64,000 bases of DNA from DAHUXD01 sp963736455 (GTDB taxonomy: Bacteria; Acidobacteriota; Thermoanaerobaculia; UBA5066; Gp7-AA6), in contig CAVTON010000001.1 of the NCBI GenBank assembly GCA_963736455.1, positions 2,852,001-2,916,000 of the forward strand. The letters run 5' to 3'. This document shows, piece after piece, positions 8,327 through 18,662 of the stretch. The notes under the pieces were generated by a model. That model searched no databases. It was not told where the DNA came from and saw only the letters and a program-made list of their open reading frames with translations. Position 1 is the first letter of the stretch. The number at the start of each line of letters is the position of its first letter. Both the position numbers and the translations under genes were made by a program.

Positions 8327-8362
8327 TAGGGGCGGTCCTTGTGGCCGCCCGCGGGCGGGGCC
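8327..8362. repeat. GGGGCGGTCC hairpin repeat, possible bidirectional terminator
   Basis: GGGGCGGTCC, loop, GGCCGCCC lies between the convergent DoxX and TlpA-like genes. The same GGGGCGG/CCGCCCC core is seen at 54340-54380 and in the T-tailed terminator at 57551. Such GTAGGGGCGGTCCTTGTGG-type elements are frequent intergenic repeats in several phyla. A termination role is inferred. Confidence 0.5.
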
Positions 8363-8365
8363 GCC

Positions 8366-8896
8366 TCACTTCAGCAGCGCGGCGACCGCGCGCTCGAAAT
8401 CGGCGTAGGACTGCTTTCCCGAGCGGACCTTCGCCTTCTTCCCGTCCCGCGCGTACACCACCGTGTACGGCAGCTCGCCGCCCCACTTGGGGTCCACCGA
8501 ATCGATGAAGTCCTGGTCGTCGCCTCCCGACTTCTTGACGTAGTTGGGGAAGTCGGGATGGGTGGCCGCGAGAAACTTCTCGACCTTGGGCATGTCCCTG
8601 GCCATGTCGATCGAGACTCCGAACACCGCGACCCCGCGGTCCCGATAGGCCTTCTCGAGTTTCACGAGGTCCGGAAACTCCTCGCGGCAGGGGGCGCACC
8701 AGGTCGCCCAGAAGTTCACGACGACGACCTTGCCCCGGTACTTCGCCACGGCGGCGGCCAGACCCTTCGCGTCGAGCTCGCCCGCGAGCTTCGGCGCATC
8801 GGCGGCCGGGACGAGGGCGGCCCGAAAAACGAGCATGGCGGTGAGGACCGCCCTGCCCGGCAGACGGCGGAGAAACGAACCGGCGCGCTCAGACAC
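8366..8896 (-). CDS. TlpA-like exported thioredoxin-fold protein
   Basis: A 176-residue thioredoxin-fold protein with an N-terminal signal or anchor (LPGRAVLTAMLVFRAALVPA) and the redox motif WCAPC inside VVVNFWATWCAPCREEFPDL. The cis-proline follows in GGELPYTVVY. This is the TlpA/ResA type, reducing disulfides in periplasmic proteins such as apocytochromes. It starts with GTG at 8896, overlapping the end of the upstream redoxin gene by eight bases, so the pair is translationally coupled. Confidence 0.88.
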   Translation of the reverse strand: MSERAGSFLRRLPGRAVLTAMLVFRAALVPAADAPKLAGELDAKGLAAAVAKYRGKVVVVNFWATWCAPCREEFPDLVKLEKAYRDRGVAVFGVSIDMARDMPKVEKFLAATHPDFPNYVKKSGGDDQDFIDSVDPKWGGELPYTVVYARDGKKAKVRSGKQSYADFERAVAALLK

Positions 8897-9488
8897 GCTT
8901 GATCGAGCAGCCGAAGGCCTTCGTCTCGGCCTTCGCCACCGGTTGTCTCGCGAGCAACGCGTCGAGCGCGTTCGAGAGGTCGTGCGTCGTCACCTTCGAC
9001 AGGTCCTCGGAGTTGTCGATCCGGCCGTGGTACAGGAGCCTGCCGTCCTTGCCGACGACGTAGACCTCGGGCGTGTGCGAGGCGCCATAGAGGTCGGCCA
9101 CCTTGTTGCCCGGGTCCTTGAGGACCGGAAAGGCGAAGCCGTGCTGCTTCGCGTGGGCCGCGGCCTCTTCGATGCTCTCGGTCTTGTTGCTGTTGATGCC
9201 GACGAAGAGGACACCCTTCTTCAGGTAGGCGGCCGCGAGGTCGCGCATGCGCTCGTTGTACGCGTTCGAGTAAGGGCACTGCGTGGCGATGAACATGAGC
9301 ACGACGTATTGATTCGACTTCTCGGCGTCGGCGAGGGAGAAGGCCTTCCCATCCAGGGTCTTCAGGTCGAAGCCCGGCGCGGCCGCGCCGATGGCCGGGC
9401 TCTCGGCCCGGACCGGAGCCGCGAGGACCGCGAGGACCGCGAGGCCCGCGAGGACGAACAGAGCCGGAGCGGGGCGCAGAGCTTTCAT
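8889..9488 (-). CDS. Exported AhpC/TSA-type redoxin (CPYS motif)
   Basis: A 199-residue protein with signal peptide (ALFVLAGLAVLAVLAAPVRA), then a thioredoxin-like redoxin domain opening IGAAAPGFDLKTLDGKAFSL. The active-site region is FIATQCPYSNAYNERM, a CPYS motif with only one conserved cysteine in place of CxxC. The cis-Pro region is ASHTPEVYVVGKDG. The family (thioredoxin family/DUF-type redoxins) is typically extracytoplasmic and of uncertain substrate. ATG 9488 has GGAGA eight bases upstream. It overlaps the WCAPC thioredoxin gene downstream, suggesting paired action. Confidence 0.85.
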   Translation of the reverse strand: MKALRPAPALFVLAGLAVLAVLAAPVRAESPAIGAAAPGFDLKTLDGKAFSLADAEKSNQYVVLMFIATQCPYSNAYNERMRDLAAAYLKKGVLFVGINSNKTESIEEAAAHAKQHGFAFPVLKDPGNKVADLYGASHTPEVYVVGKDGRLLYHGRIDNSEDLSKVTTHDLSNALDALLARQPVAKAETKAFGCSIKRV

Positions 9489-9555
9489 GGCGATCGTCTC
9501 CTTGATGCAGTCCGAATCGGTCCGGCTCCCGGAAAATTCCTTCCGAATGAGCCGC

Positions 9556-9969
9556 TCAGCCGAGCCATCGACGCTTTTTCGGAGGGCCGGACTCGAGCGC
9601 CGCGACCCGCGCTTCGAGACCGGCGATCCGGCGGGCCAGCGCTTCGACGGCCGCGGCCTCGAGGTTTTTCGTCTCGACCAGCCGATCCACCTCTTCCCGC
9701 AGAGCCTCGCTCTGCCCGCGGGAGAGGACGGCCCGGCGGACCTCCGCGAGGCCGAGTCCCTCGGTCTCCGTCAGCCGGCGGACCGTCGAGAATCGCTCGA
9801 CGTCCGATTCGCCGTACCGCCGGTGGCCGCCCGGGGTCTTGCGGATGTGGAAGAGACCGGGAAGCTCCCGTTCGTAGAAGCGGAGGGTCGTGACCGGGAT
9901 ACCGGTCCGCTTCGAAACCGCCGAGATCGAAAGCGTCGCCGGCTCGTTCGCCACGCGACCGGCGCTCAC
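9556..9969 (-). CDS. MerR-family transcriptional regulator
   Basis: A 137-residue MerR-type activator. The winged HTH (residues ~13-80) contains SISAVSKRTGIPVTTLRFYE and TPGGHRRYGESDVERF, followed by a dimerisation coiled coil (~95-128). No C-terminal metal-binding cysteines are present, so a metal sensor is unlikely; an effector domain is absent. GTG starts are possible at 9969 and 9954. It lies 67 bases upstream of the two exported redoxins and could regulate them; it is also 18 bases downstream of the DUF4845-like gene. Confidence 0.85.
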   Translation of the reverse strand: MSAGRVANEPATLSISAVSKRTGIPVTTLRFYERELPGLFHIRKTPGGHRRYGESDVERFSTVRRLTETEGLGLAEVRRAVLSRGQSEALREEVDRLVETKNLEAAAVEALARRIAGLEARVAALESGPPKKRRWLG

Positions 9970-9987
9970 GACGAACCGCGGATCGCG

Positions 9988-10362
9988 CTACACCGCGAAG
10001 AGCGGCCGCTGCACGATCGGATCGAACTTCCAGACGTACTTGTATGCCCCGCTGAAGAAGTCGATCGTGATCTCGTAATGGGCTTCGACCGTGATCATCT
10101 CGCGCGATCGGACGATCTTGAGGTTGTCCTTGGTGACCGGGATCTTCAGCTCCTGGGCCTTGCGCAGGATCTCGAACTCGATGAACTTGGGGTCCTTGAT
10201 CGAGCCGAAGGCGGCCTGTTCCTGCATCACGTCGTAAAACTCGGAGGAGGCGATCTTGACGGGCACGACCTTGAAGAGCACGTAGCTCACCAGCCCGACG
10301 ATGATGAGCCACACGATGCAGCCGACGTTGGCGCTTCCGCGGTTACCACGCGAGGGTCTCAT
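9988..10362 (-). CDS. Single-pass membrane protein, DUF4845-like
   Basis: A 124-residue protein with a short basic N-terminus, one transmembrane helix (VGCIVWLIIVGLVSYVLFKV, ~13-33) and a soluble alpha/beta domain outside the membrane. Topology, size and position directly after lepA and signal peptidase genes match DUF4845 proteins, which sit next to lepB in many Gram-negatives. Function is unknown; a role with signal peptidase is plausible. Gap to lepB is 54 bases and GGGGAGGA precedes the ATG. Confidence 0.7.
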   Translation of the reverse strand: MRPSRGNRGSANVGCIVWLIIVGLVSYVLFKVVPVKIASSEFYDVMQEQAAFGSIKDPKFIEFEILRKAQELKIPVTKDNLKIVRSREMITVEAHYEITIDFFSGAYKYVWKFDPIVQRPLFAV

Positions 10363-10416
10363 GCCGTTCCGGTCCTCCCCGAAATTTGTCCGATTTTAAC
10401 CCGGATTTGCGGCCGC

Positions 10417-11136
10417 TCAGTGCACCGCCCGGAAGATTCGATCCCATCGCGCGCGCCGCATCGCCTCGAGGGGCCAGCGCGCGATCGCGGCGGGGCCGCT
10501 CGGCGCATCGGAGGGCCGAGGCCGGAAGGACCAGTACACGAAGAGCGCCCGGCCCAGGACGTTTCCCGCCGGCACGGGACCCCAGTACCGGCTGTCGCTC
10601 GAATCGTCGCGGTTGTCCCCCATCACGAAATACGAGCCTTCGGGGACGAGGGTCGGCGGCATCTGATCGCGGCGCCGGTGCTCCTCCGCGATCGAGGCGT
10701 CGTCGGGCCACACCGTGTCGTCGGCGTGGAACGCGTAGGGCTCGTCCAGGAGCCGTCCGTCCACGAAGACGCGCTTGTTCCGGATCGCGACCGTCTCGCC
10801 CGGCAGGGCGACGACGCGCTTGATGAAGTCGCGGCGGGGATCCAGCGGATAGCGAAAGACGAGCACGTCCCCCCGCCACACCGCGCGCTCGGGCAGACCG
10901 GACGCGCGAGGGCGCCCGACACGGCCGAAGACGAACTTGTTGACGAGCAGCCGGTCGCCCGTCAGGACGCTCTTCTCCATCGACGCGCTCGGGACTTCGA
11001 ACGCCTGGAACAGGAAGGTCCGCGCGAAGAGCGCGAACACCACGGCGGCGAGGATCGGATCCGCGCGCTCCCGCCAGCCGCGGGAGGCCGCCGCGCCTTC
11101 CCGTCCTATTTCACGACCGTGAACATCCGGTCCCAT
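10417..11136 (-). CDS. lepB: Signal peptidase I (second of two tandem copies)
   Basis: A 239-residue type I signal peptidase. One membrane anchor (PILAAVVFALFARTFLFQAF) precedes box B with the catalytic Ser (VPSASMEKSVLTGDRLLVNK). The catalytic Lys is in FIKRVVALPGE and the GDNRDDSSDSRYWG box is intact. It removes signal peptides of exported proteins at the outer face of the inner membrane. The most upstream usable ATG is 11136, overlapping the first lepB by 31 bases without a ribosome site, so translation is probably coupled; the exact start is uncertain. Confidence 0.9.
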   Translation of the reverse strand: MGPDVHGREIGREGAAASRGWRERADPILAAVVFALFARTFLFQAFEVPSASMEKSVLTGDRLLVNKFVFGRVGRPRASGLPERAVWRGDVLVFRYPLDPRRDFIKRVVALPGETVAIRNKRVFVDGRLLDEPYAFHADDTVWPDDASIAEEHRRRDQMPPTLVPEGSYFVMGDNRDDSSDSRYWGPVPAGNVLGRALFVYWSFRPRPSDAPSGPAAIARWPLEAMRRARWDRIFRAVH

Positions 11137-11836
11137 CGGGTGCGCGAGAAGAAGTGGACGGCCACGCCGGCGAGCTGGCGGATCTTGGCGACCGCGCCGT
11201 GCCAGATGTGCGAGTTCGGTTCCGCCTCGTAGGACCAGTAGATGACGGCCGGCCGCCCGAAGATGTTCGCGCGCGGAATCGCCCCCCAGTAGCGGCTGTC
11301 GAGCGAGTTGTCGCGGTTGTCGCCCATCCCGAAGAAGGAGTTTGGCGGAACCGTGAAGGGGCCGAACTGGTCGCGTCTTCGCGCCATGTCGGGAACGGAC
11401 GGATTGTCCGGGTAGGTCTCCGGATCGATGTGCTGGCTGGTCGTGCGCTCCTCCGGCTTGCCGTCGACGAAGAGCTGCTTGTCGCGGACCTGGACCGTGT
11501 CGCCGCCCTGGGCCACCGCCCGCTTGACCAGCACGTTTCCGGGGTTGACGTCGTCGCCCGGCTTCTTGAAGACCACGATGTCGCCCGGGTGGACGTCCCG
11601 GTAGGGAAGCCATTTCGCGAGAGCCGGCAGGCTCGGAGCGAACGCGAACTTGTTGACGAGAAGATGGTCGCCGACGAGGATCGTGCGCTCCATCGACCCC
11701 GTCGGCACCTGGTAGGTCTGGACGATGAACGTGCGGACGAAGAGCACGAAGATCCCCGCGACGAGAAGGGACTCGTACCATTCCCGCGCGGTCGAGTGGA
11801 TGGGAGCCTGGGCTTCCGATTTCGCGTTCGGTTCTT

Positions 11837-11840
<4 letters not shown>
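11106..11840 (-). CDS. lepB: Signal peptidase I (first of two tandem copies)
   Basis: A 244-residue signal peptidase I with a single N-terminal helix (LLVAGIFVLFVRTFIVQTY). Catalytic Ser lies in VPTGSMERTILVGDHLLVNK, catalytic Lys in NVLVKRAVAQGGD, and the conserved GMGDNRDNSLDSRYWG box is intact. Both active-site residues are present in this and the downstream paralogue, so both should be active. ATG 11840 overlaps the lepA stop as ATGA. Divergence between the two copies in the substrate-binding region suggests different precursor preferences (inference). Confidence 0.93.
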
Positions 11841-13636
<1,796 letters not shown>

Positions 13637-13649
13637 CGGCGAACGCGGG

Positions 13650-13655
13650 ATGATA
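13650..13655 (-). promoter_or_regulatory. -10 element TATCAT ahead of lepA
   Basis: TATCAT reads on the minus strand 13 bases before the lepA ATG, giving a predicted leader of only about six bases. It lies in the 30-base gap after tsaD, so lepA-lepB could be transcribed independently of ggt-mtnA-tsaD. Confidence 0.4.
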
Positions 13656-13666
13656 CAGCAGGCGTT

Positions 13667-14713
13667 TCAGGTCCCCAGGGGCCAGCGCGAGCGCGCCGCC
13701 GCGGCGGCGGGATCGCGGCCGGCTCCCGCGCGCCAGCGGAGCAGGCCCGCCCACGCGATCATCGCGGCGTTGTCGGTGGTGAACGAGCGGTGGGGAAGAT
13801 GGACCGGGACGCCGTGCTCGCGGCCCCAGGCCTCGAGGGTCGAACGTAGCTCCGTGTTCGCGGCGACGCCCCCGGAGAGGGCGATCGCACGGATGCCCTC
13901 GCCGGCGTGAACGCTCTCGATTCGGTCGAGCAGGGCCGACACGATCGCGTGCTGGAACGAGGCGAGCAGGTCGACGAGCTCCGGATCGAGCGCTTCGGGA
14001 TCGAGCGGCGAGCCATCCACCCCCCGCTTCTCGAGCTCGCGAAGCATCGCGGTCTTCAGTCCCGAGAACGAGAAGTCGCGCGACCCGTCGCCGGCGCGGC
14101 CGATGGGAAACGGATGGCGGTCCCCGCGTCCGCGCGCCGCGATCCGATCCACCACCGGGCCGCCCGGATAACCGAGGCCCGCCCGGCGCGCGATCTTGTC
14201 GAACGCCTCGCCGGGAGCATCGTCCCGGGTGCGGGCGAGCGGAATGATCCGATCCTGCTCGACGCGGACGAGCTCCGCGTGGCCTCCCGAGACGACGAGC
14301 CCGTGGAACGGGTAGGCGAGCGGCAGAGGCGGCTCGCTCCCCGGGCGCAGGTACGCCGAGAAGAGGTGTCCCTCGAGGTGATTGACGCCGACCAGCGGAA
14401 TCCCGCGCGCAAACGCGAGAGCCTTCGCCGCCGATAGTCCGACGAGGAGCGCTCCGATGAGGCCGGGCCCCGCGGTCGCGGCGACGAGATCGATCTCCTC
14501 GAGCCGCACGCCGGCGAGCGTCAGCGCCTCCTCGAGCACCGCCGGCAGGTTCTCGAGATGCGCGCGGGCCGCGACCTCCGGCACGACGCCGCCGTAGGGC
14601 GCGTGCGCCTGCATCTGGGACGACACGACGTTCGAGAGGACGCGGCCCTCGCCGTCGAGGACGGCGGCCGACGTCTCGTCGCAGGAGGTCTCGACGCCGA
14701 GGACGCGGTTCAT
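13667..14713 (-). CDS. tsaD: tRNA N6-adenosine threonylcarbamoyltransferase
   Basis: A 348-residue TsaD, the catalytic subunit for t6A37 formation in ANN-decoding tRNAs. It begins VLGVETSCDETSAAVLDGEG. The metal-binding HxxxH is seen in VNHLEGHLFSAY, and nucleotide-binding signatures occur as GLVVSGGHAELV, PGEAFDKIAR and ALSGGVAANTELR. Start ATG 14713 overlaps the mtnA stop (ATGA), showing translational coupling. The partners TsaB/C/E are not in this window. Confidence 0.96.
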   Translation of the reverse strand: MNRVLGVETSCDETSAAVLDGEGRVLSNVVSSQMQAHAPYGGVVPEVAARAHLENLPAVLEEALTLAGVRLEEIDLVAATAGPGLIGALLVGLSAAKALAFARGIPLVGVNHLEGHLFSAYLRPGSEPPLPLAYPFHGLVVSGGHAELVRVEQDRIIPLARTRDDAPGEAFDKIARRAGLGYPGGPVVDRIAARGRGDRHPFPIGRAGDGSRDFSFSGLKTAMLRELEKRGVDGSPLDPEALDPELVDLLASFQHAIVSALLDRIESVHAGEGIRAIALSGGVAANTELRSTLEAWGREHGVPVHLPHRSFTTDNAAMIAWAGLLRWRAGAGRDPAAAAARSRWPLGT

Positions 14714-15765
14714 GAACGCGGCGGCACGCCGGCGGCGGCACCCAGGCTCGCCGCGTAGGGCGCCCGGCAGACGCCCCGGTCGGTGACGATCGCCGTCACG
14801 TACCTCGCGGGCGTGACGTCGAAGGCGGCGTAGCGCGCGGAGACGCCGGCGGGAGCGATCGCCTGGCCGGCGAACGTCAGGACCTCCGTTCCCGGCCGCT
14901 CCTCGATCGGGATCGAGCCGCCGCCGGGGCACCCGAAGTCCACGGTCGTCATCGGCGCCGCGACGTAGAACGGCACGCCGTTCTCCTTCGCGAGGACCGC
15001 CAGGGTATAGGTGCCGATCTTGTTCGCCACGTCGCCGTTGGCGGCGATGCGATCCGCTCCGACGACGACGGCTTCGACCTCGCCGCGCGCGAGAAAGTGG
15101 CCCGCCATGCTGTCGGTGATGATCTCGACGGGAATCCCGTCGCGGGAAAGCTCCCACGCCGTCAGGCGCGCGCCCTGGAGAAAGGGTCGCGTCTCGTCGG
15201 CGAGGACGCGAATCGACTTGCCCGCCTCGACCGCTGCTCGGATCACGCCGAGCGCCGTGCCGTAGCCGGCCGTCGCGAGCGCTCCCGCGTTGCAGTGGGT
15301 GAGGACGGGGCGCTCTCCCGAGAGCAGCTCCGCGCCGAACGCTCCAATGCGGCGGCAGGCCTCGATGTCCTCGGCGGCGAGGGCGTCGGCCTCCGCGACG
15401 AGCGCCTCCTCGAGCGCGTCGGGCGCCAGGCCCGCGGCGCTCGCGAAGCGGCGTTCCATTCGCTCGAGCGCGGCGAAGAGATTGACCGCGGTCGGGCGCG
15501 TCGCCGCGAGAAGGCGCCGGGCCGTCGCGAAGCGTTCGGCGGGCGGCGTCGTGCTTCCGCTGCGCAGGGAGAAGGCCGCGCCGTAGGCGGCCGCGACGCC
15601 GATCGCCGGCGCGCCGCGCACGGCCATGTCCCGGATCGCGACCGCGATCTCCGGCGCACGCTCGAGGGAGAGCCACACCTCCTCGGCGGGAAGGCGCCGC
15701 TGGTCGAGAAGACGCAGCGTCCGCCCCTCGCGGTAGAGCGGGCGGAAGAGGGGCAGGCGCGTCAC
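14710..15765 (-). CDS. mtnA: S-methyl-5-thioribose-1-phosphate isomerase
   Basis: A 351-residue member of the eIF2B-like isomerases. Catalytic Cys is in VLTHCNAGALATAGYGTALG and catalytic Asp in VVGADRIAANGDVANKIGTY. The N-terminus has the RDMAVRGAPAIGVAAAYG signature. MtnA converts methylthioribose-1-P to methylthioribulose-1-P in methionine salvage. GTG at 15765 overlaps the ggt stop as GTGA. Some homologues act on ribose-1,5-bisphosphate or 5-deoxyribose-1-P, but the motif set fits MtnA well. Confidence 0.92.
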   Translation of the reverse strand: MTRLPLFRPLYREGRTLRLLDQRRLPAEEVWLSLERAPEIAVAIRDMAVRGAPAIGVAAAYGAAFSLRSGSTTPPAERFATARRLLAATRPTAVNLFAALERMERRFASAAGLAPDALEEALVAEADALAAEDIEACRRIGAFGAELLSGERPVLTHCNAGALATAGYGTALGVIRAAVEAGKSIRVLADETRPFLQGARLTAWELSRDGIPVEIITDSMAGHFLARGEVEAVVVGADRIAANGDVANKIGTYTLAVLAKENGVPFYVAAPMTTVDFGCPGGGSIPIEERPGTEVLTFAGQAIAPAGVSARYAAFDVTPARYVTAIVTDRGVCRAPYAASLGAAAGVPPRS

Positions 15766-17459
15766 GGCGCGGGCTGGACGACCAGGCCGGCTCCATGGCG
15801 GCGCGGATCGGCGACCGCCTCGCACTTTCCGCCCGGAAGCGACGCCACGGCGTGGACGCGTCCGATTCGCCCGTCGACCGGGTCGCGCACGCTCACCTCG
15901 ACGGTGTGACCCATCGCCTCGAGCGCCGCGATCCAGGCGGGATCGAAGCGATCCTTCTCGACCTCGATCACGTCCGGGCGGTCCTGCTGATGGAAGCGCG
16001 CCGCCGCGACCGAGGCGGACAGGTTCTCGGAGCGCAGCACGAGGTCGAGCAGGACCTGCAGATCGGTCGTGAGGATCGTCGAGCCTCCCGGCGATCCCCA
16101 TGCGAACGTGCCGCGCCGCGGCAGCACGGCGATCGACGGGCACATGGAGGAGAGCATCCGCTTCCCCGGAGCCACGGCGTTGGCCTCTCCCTGGACGAGG
16201 CCGTACATGTTCTTCTCGCCCGGGCGCGTCGCGAAGTCGTCCATCTCGTTGTTCCAGAGGAAGCCGAGGCCGGGGGTGACACGGGCGTTGCCGAACGAGT
16301 CGTTGAGCGTCGTGGTCACGGCGACGACCATGCCGTCCTTGTCGACGACCGAGAAGTGCGTCGTGAACGGCTTCTCCGGAAAAACCCGCGCGAGGTTCGC
16401 GGAGGGTGTGGCGCGCTCCGGGTCGATCGAGGCGACGAGGCGCCGGATCCGCGCGGGATCCGTGAAGACGCGCTCCCGGACTCCGCCGAAGGACGGATCG
16501 CCCAGGAGCTCGTTGCGGTCTCGGAACGCCCGCTTCTCGATCTCGGCCAGCCAGTGGATCCCGCGCGCGCCTCCGGCGCGTATCTCGGGCGCGGCGAGCT
16601 CGGCGGCCATCGCCATTTCGGCGAGGACCGGGCCGGAGGAAGGAGCCGGCAGCGTGTACACGTCGGCGTCGAGAAATCGGAAGTGAAGCGCGGGCCGGAC
16701 CTTCGCCTCGTAGCGGGCGAGATCGCCCCGCGTGATCAGGCCTCCCGCTCTCTTCTGCGCGGCCTCGATGTCGCGGGCGACGCCTCCGCGGTAGAAGCCG
16801 TCCTCGCCGCGGTCGCGGATGGCTTCGAGGGTCTTCGCGAGGTCGGGCTGCCGGAAGAGTGCGCCGGGAGGAGGAGGCGCGCCGCCGGGAAGGAAGATCC
16901 GGGCGGCCTCGGGATCGCGGGCGAGCCGTTTGCGTTCCGCGGCGATCGATTCGGAGACGTTGGCCGTCATCGGGAAGCCGTCGCGGGCGAGGCGGATCGC
17001 GGGCTCGATGACCGTCTTCCAGGGAAGGCGGCCCGCGCGGCGGTGGGCGAGCGCGAGACCCGCGACCGAACCCGGCACTCCGGAGGCGAGCGGTCCTTCC
17101 GTAGAGGACGGCGCGGGCGCCTTTCCCGATTCGAAGAAGAGATCGCGGCGCGCGGTGCGGGGGGCCGTCTCGCGGAAGTCGACGGCGAGGACGTGCCCCT
17201 TCGCGTCGCGCGAGATCCAGAAGCCGCCGCCGCCGATGTTGCCCGCCTCCGGCCAGGTCACCGCCAGGGCGAAGGCGACGGCGACCGCGGCATCCGCCGC
17301 GTTGCCGCCCTGGCGCAAAATTTCGATGCCGACTCCCGCGGCGGTGCCCTCTTCCGCGGCGACGCCGCCTCCCGTCCCGAGCGAGGCCTGCGGCAGGTCG
17401 GCGGCCTGGAGCGCGGCCGCCGCGAGCGCGATCAGGAGGGCGGCCAGGCGCCGTTTCAC
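15762..17459 (-). CDS. ggt: Gamma-glutamyltranspeptidase
   Basis: A 565-residue secreted GGT with signal peptide (RRLAALLIALAAAALQAADL). The autocatalytic processing site and nucleophile is the first Thr of TTHFSVVDKDG, and substrate-binding motifs PGKRMLSSMCPSI and WGSPGGSTI are intact. The large-subunit signature GGNAADAAVAVAFALAVTWPEA is cut by no frameshift. It cleaves gamma-glutamyl bonds in the periplasm. It heads the ggt-mtnA-tsaD run and begins with GTG, leaderless from a TAGAAT box. Because bacillithiol lacks a gamma-glutamyl bond, glutathione from outside or other gamma-glutamyl compounds are likelier substrates. Confidence 0.93.
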   Translation of the reverse strand: MKRRLAALLIALAAAALQAADLPQASLGTGGGVAAEEGTAAGVGIEILRQGGNAADAAVAVAFALAVTWPEAGNIGGGGFWISRDAKGHVLAVDFRETAPRTARRDLFFESGKAPAPSSTEGPLASGVPGSVAGLALAHRRAGRLPWKTVIEPAIRLARDGFPMTANVSESIAAERKRLARDPEAARIFLPGGAPPPPGALFRQPDLAKTLEAIRDRGEDGFYRGGVARDIEAAQKRAGGLITRGDLARYEAKVRPALHFRFLDADVYTLPAPSSGPVLAEMAMAAELAAPEIRAGGARGIHWLAEIEKRAFRDRNELLGDPSFGGVRERVFTDPARIRRLVASIDPERATPSANLARVFPEKPFTTHFSVVDKDGMVVAVTTTLNDSFGNARVTPGLGFLWNNEMDDFATRPGEKNMYGLVQGEANAVAPGKRMLSSMCPSIAVLPRRGTFAWGSPGGSTILTTDLQVLLDLVLRSENLSASVAAARFHQQDRPDVIEVEKDRFDPAWIAALEAMGHTVEVSVRDPVDGRIGRVHAVASLPGGKCEAVADPRRHGAGLVVQPAP

Positions 17460-17464
17460 TGCGC

Positions 17465-17471
17465 TATTCTA
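17465..17471. promoter_or_regulatory. Shared symmetric -10 for divergent leaderless ggt and pgk
   Basis: The 20 bases between the two start codons contain TATTCTA. Plus strand TATTCT (17465-17470) ends nine bases before the pgk ATG; minus strand TAGAAT (17471 to 17466) ends six bases before the ggt GTG. Both transcripts would start at or next to their start codons. Confidence 0.6.
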
Positions 17472-17479
17472 CCGGCCCG

Positions 17480-18652
17480 ATGAAATCGATCCGAGATCTT
17501 CCGCTGCACGGGCGAAGGCTCTTTCTTCGGGTGGACTTCAACGTTCCGCTCGACGGGGGACGGGTCTCGGACGACACGCGGATCGTCGAGACGCTGCCGA
17601 CGGTGCGCCTCGCGCTCGAGCGGGGGGCGCGGGTCGTCTGCGCCTCGCATCTCGGAAAGCCCAAGGGCAGGCACAAGCCGGAGCTCTCGCTCGCGCCGGT
17701 GGCGGTGCGCTTCGCGGAGCGGCTGGGCAAGCCCGTGCGGTTCGTGGACGACTGCGTCGGCCCGGAAGCGGCGAAGGCCGCGGACGCCCTCGCGCCCGGC
17801 GAGGTGCTGCTGCTCGAGAACCTGCGCTTCCACGCCGGCGAGGAGGGGAACGATCCCGTCTTCGCCGCCGAGCTTTCGGCGCTCGCGGACGTCTACGTCG
17901 ACGACGCGTTCGGCGCCGCGCATCGCGCCCATGCCTCGATCGTCGGCGTGCCGGAGCGGCTCGGGGAGAAGGGCGCCGGTCTCCTGCTCGAGAAGGAAGT
18001 CCGGGAGCTCTCGCGGCTGCTCGAGCCCGAGCGTCCGTTCGCGGCCATCCTCGGCGGCGCCAAGATCTCGGGCAAGATCGACACGCTGCGGGTGCTCTCG
18101 CGGCGCGCGGACGTCCTTCTCGTCGGCGGCGGAATGGCGAACCACTTCGTCCGCGCCATCGGTCTTTCGGTCGGCCGCTCCCTGCTCGAAGAGGACAAGG
18201 TTCCCCTCGCGCGGGAGATCCTGGACTTCTGCAAGGAGGCGAAGAAGACCATCGCCCTGCCTTCCGACTTCGTCGTCGCGAAGTCGCCCGACGACGGCGC
18301 GGGGGCGAAGACGGTCGGCATCCAGAAGATCCCCGACGGCCTCATGGCGCTCGACATCGGCCCCCGGACGCTCGAGCAGTTCGAGCGCCTTCTCGCTCCC
18401 GTCCGGACGATCTTCTGGAACGGACCGATGGGCGTCTTCGAGAGGCCGCCCTTCGACGCCGGCACGATGGGCGTGGCGAAGATCGTCGCGGCCTCGCCGG
18501 GGGTCACGGTCGTCGGCGGGGGAGAGAGCGTCCAGGCGGCTCACGCCGCGGGCGTGGCGGAGAAGTTCACCCACGTCTCGACGGGCGGCGGAGCCTCGCT
18601 CGAGTTTCTGGCCGAGGGAAGGCTGCCGGGGATCGACGCGCTCGAGCGCTGA
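17480..18652 (+). CDS. pgk: Phosphoglycerate kinase
   Basis: A 390-residue PGK of normal length. The N-terminal substrate domain opens LFLRVDFNVPLDGGRVSDDT, with CASHLGKPKG and LLLENLRFHAGEE. The nucleotide domain has ILGGAKISGKI, FWNGPMGVFE and VVGGGESVQAA. It makes ATP from 1,3-bisphosphoglycerate. Ten bases separate it from tpiA; gapA is not alongside. It is leaderless from the TATTCT shared with ggt. Confidence 0.98.
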   Translation: MKSIRDLPLHGRRLFLRVDFNVPLDGGRVSDDTRIVETLPTVRLALERGARVVCASHLGKPKGRHKPELSLAPVAVRFAERLGKPVRFVDDCVGPEAAKAADALAPGEVLLLENLRFHAGEEGNDPVFAAELSALADVYVDDAFGAAHRAHASIVGVPERLGEKGAGLLLEKEVRELSRLLEPERPFAAILGGAKISGKIDTLRVLSRRADVLLVGGGMANHFVRAIGLSVGRSLLEEDKVPLAREILDFCKEAKKTIALPSDFVVAKSPDDGAGAKTVGIQKIPDGLMALDIGPRTLEQFERLLAPVRTIFWNGPMGVFERPPFDAGTMGVAKIVAASPGVTVVGGGESVQAAHAAGVAEKFTHVSTGGGASLEFLAEGRLPGIDALER

Positions 18653-18662
18653 TGCACCGGCC

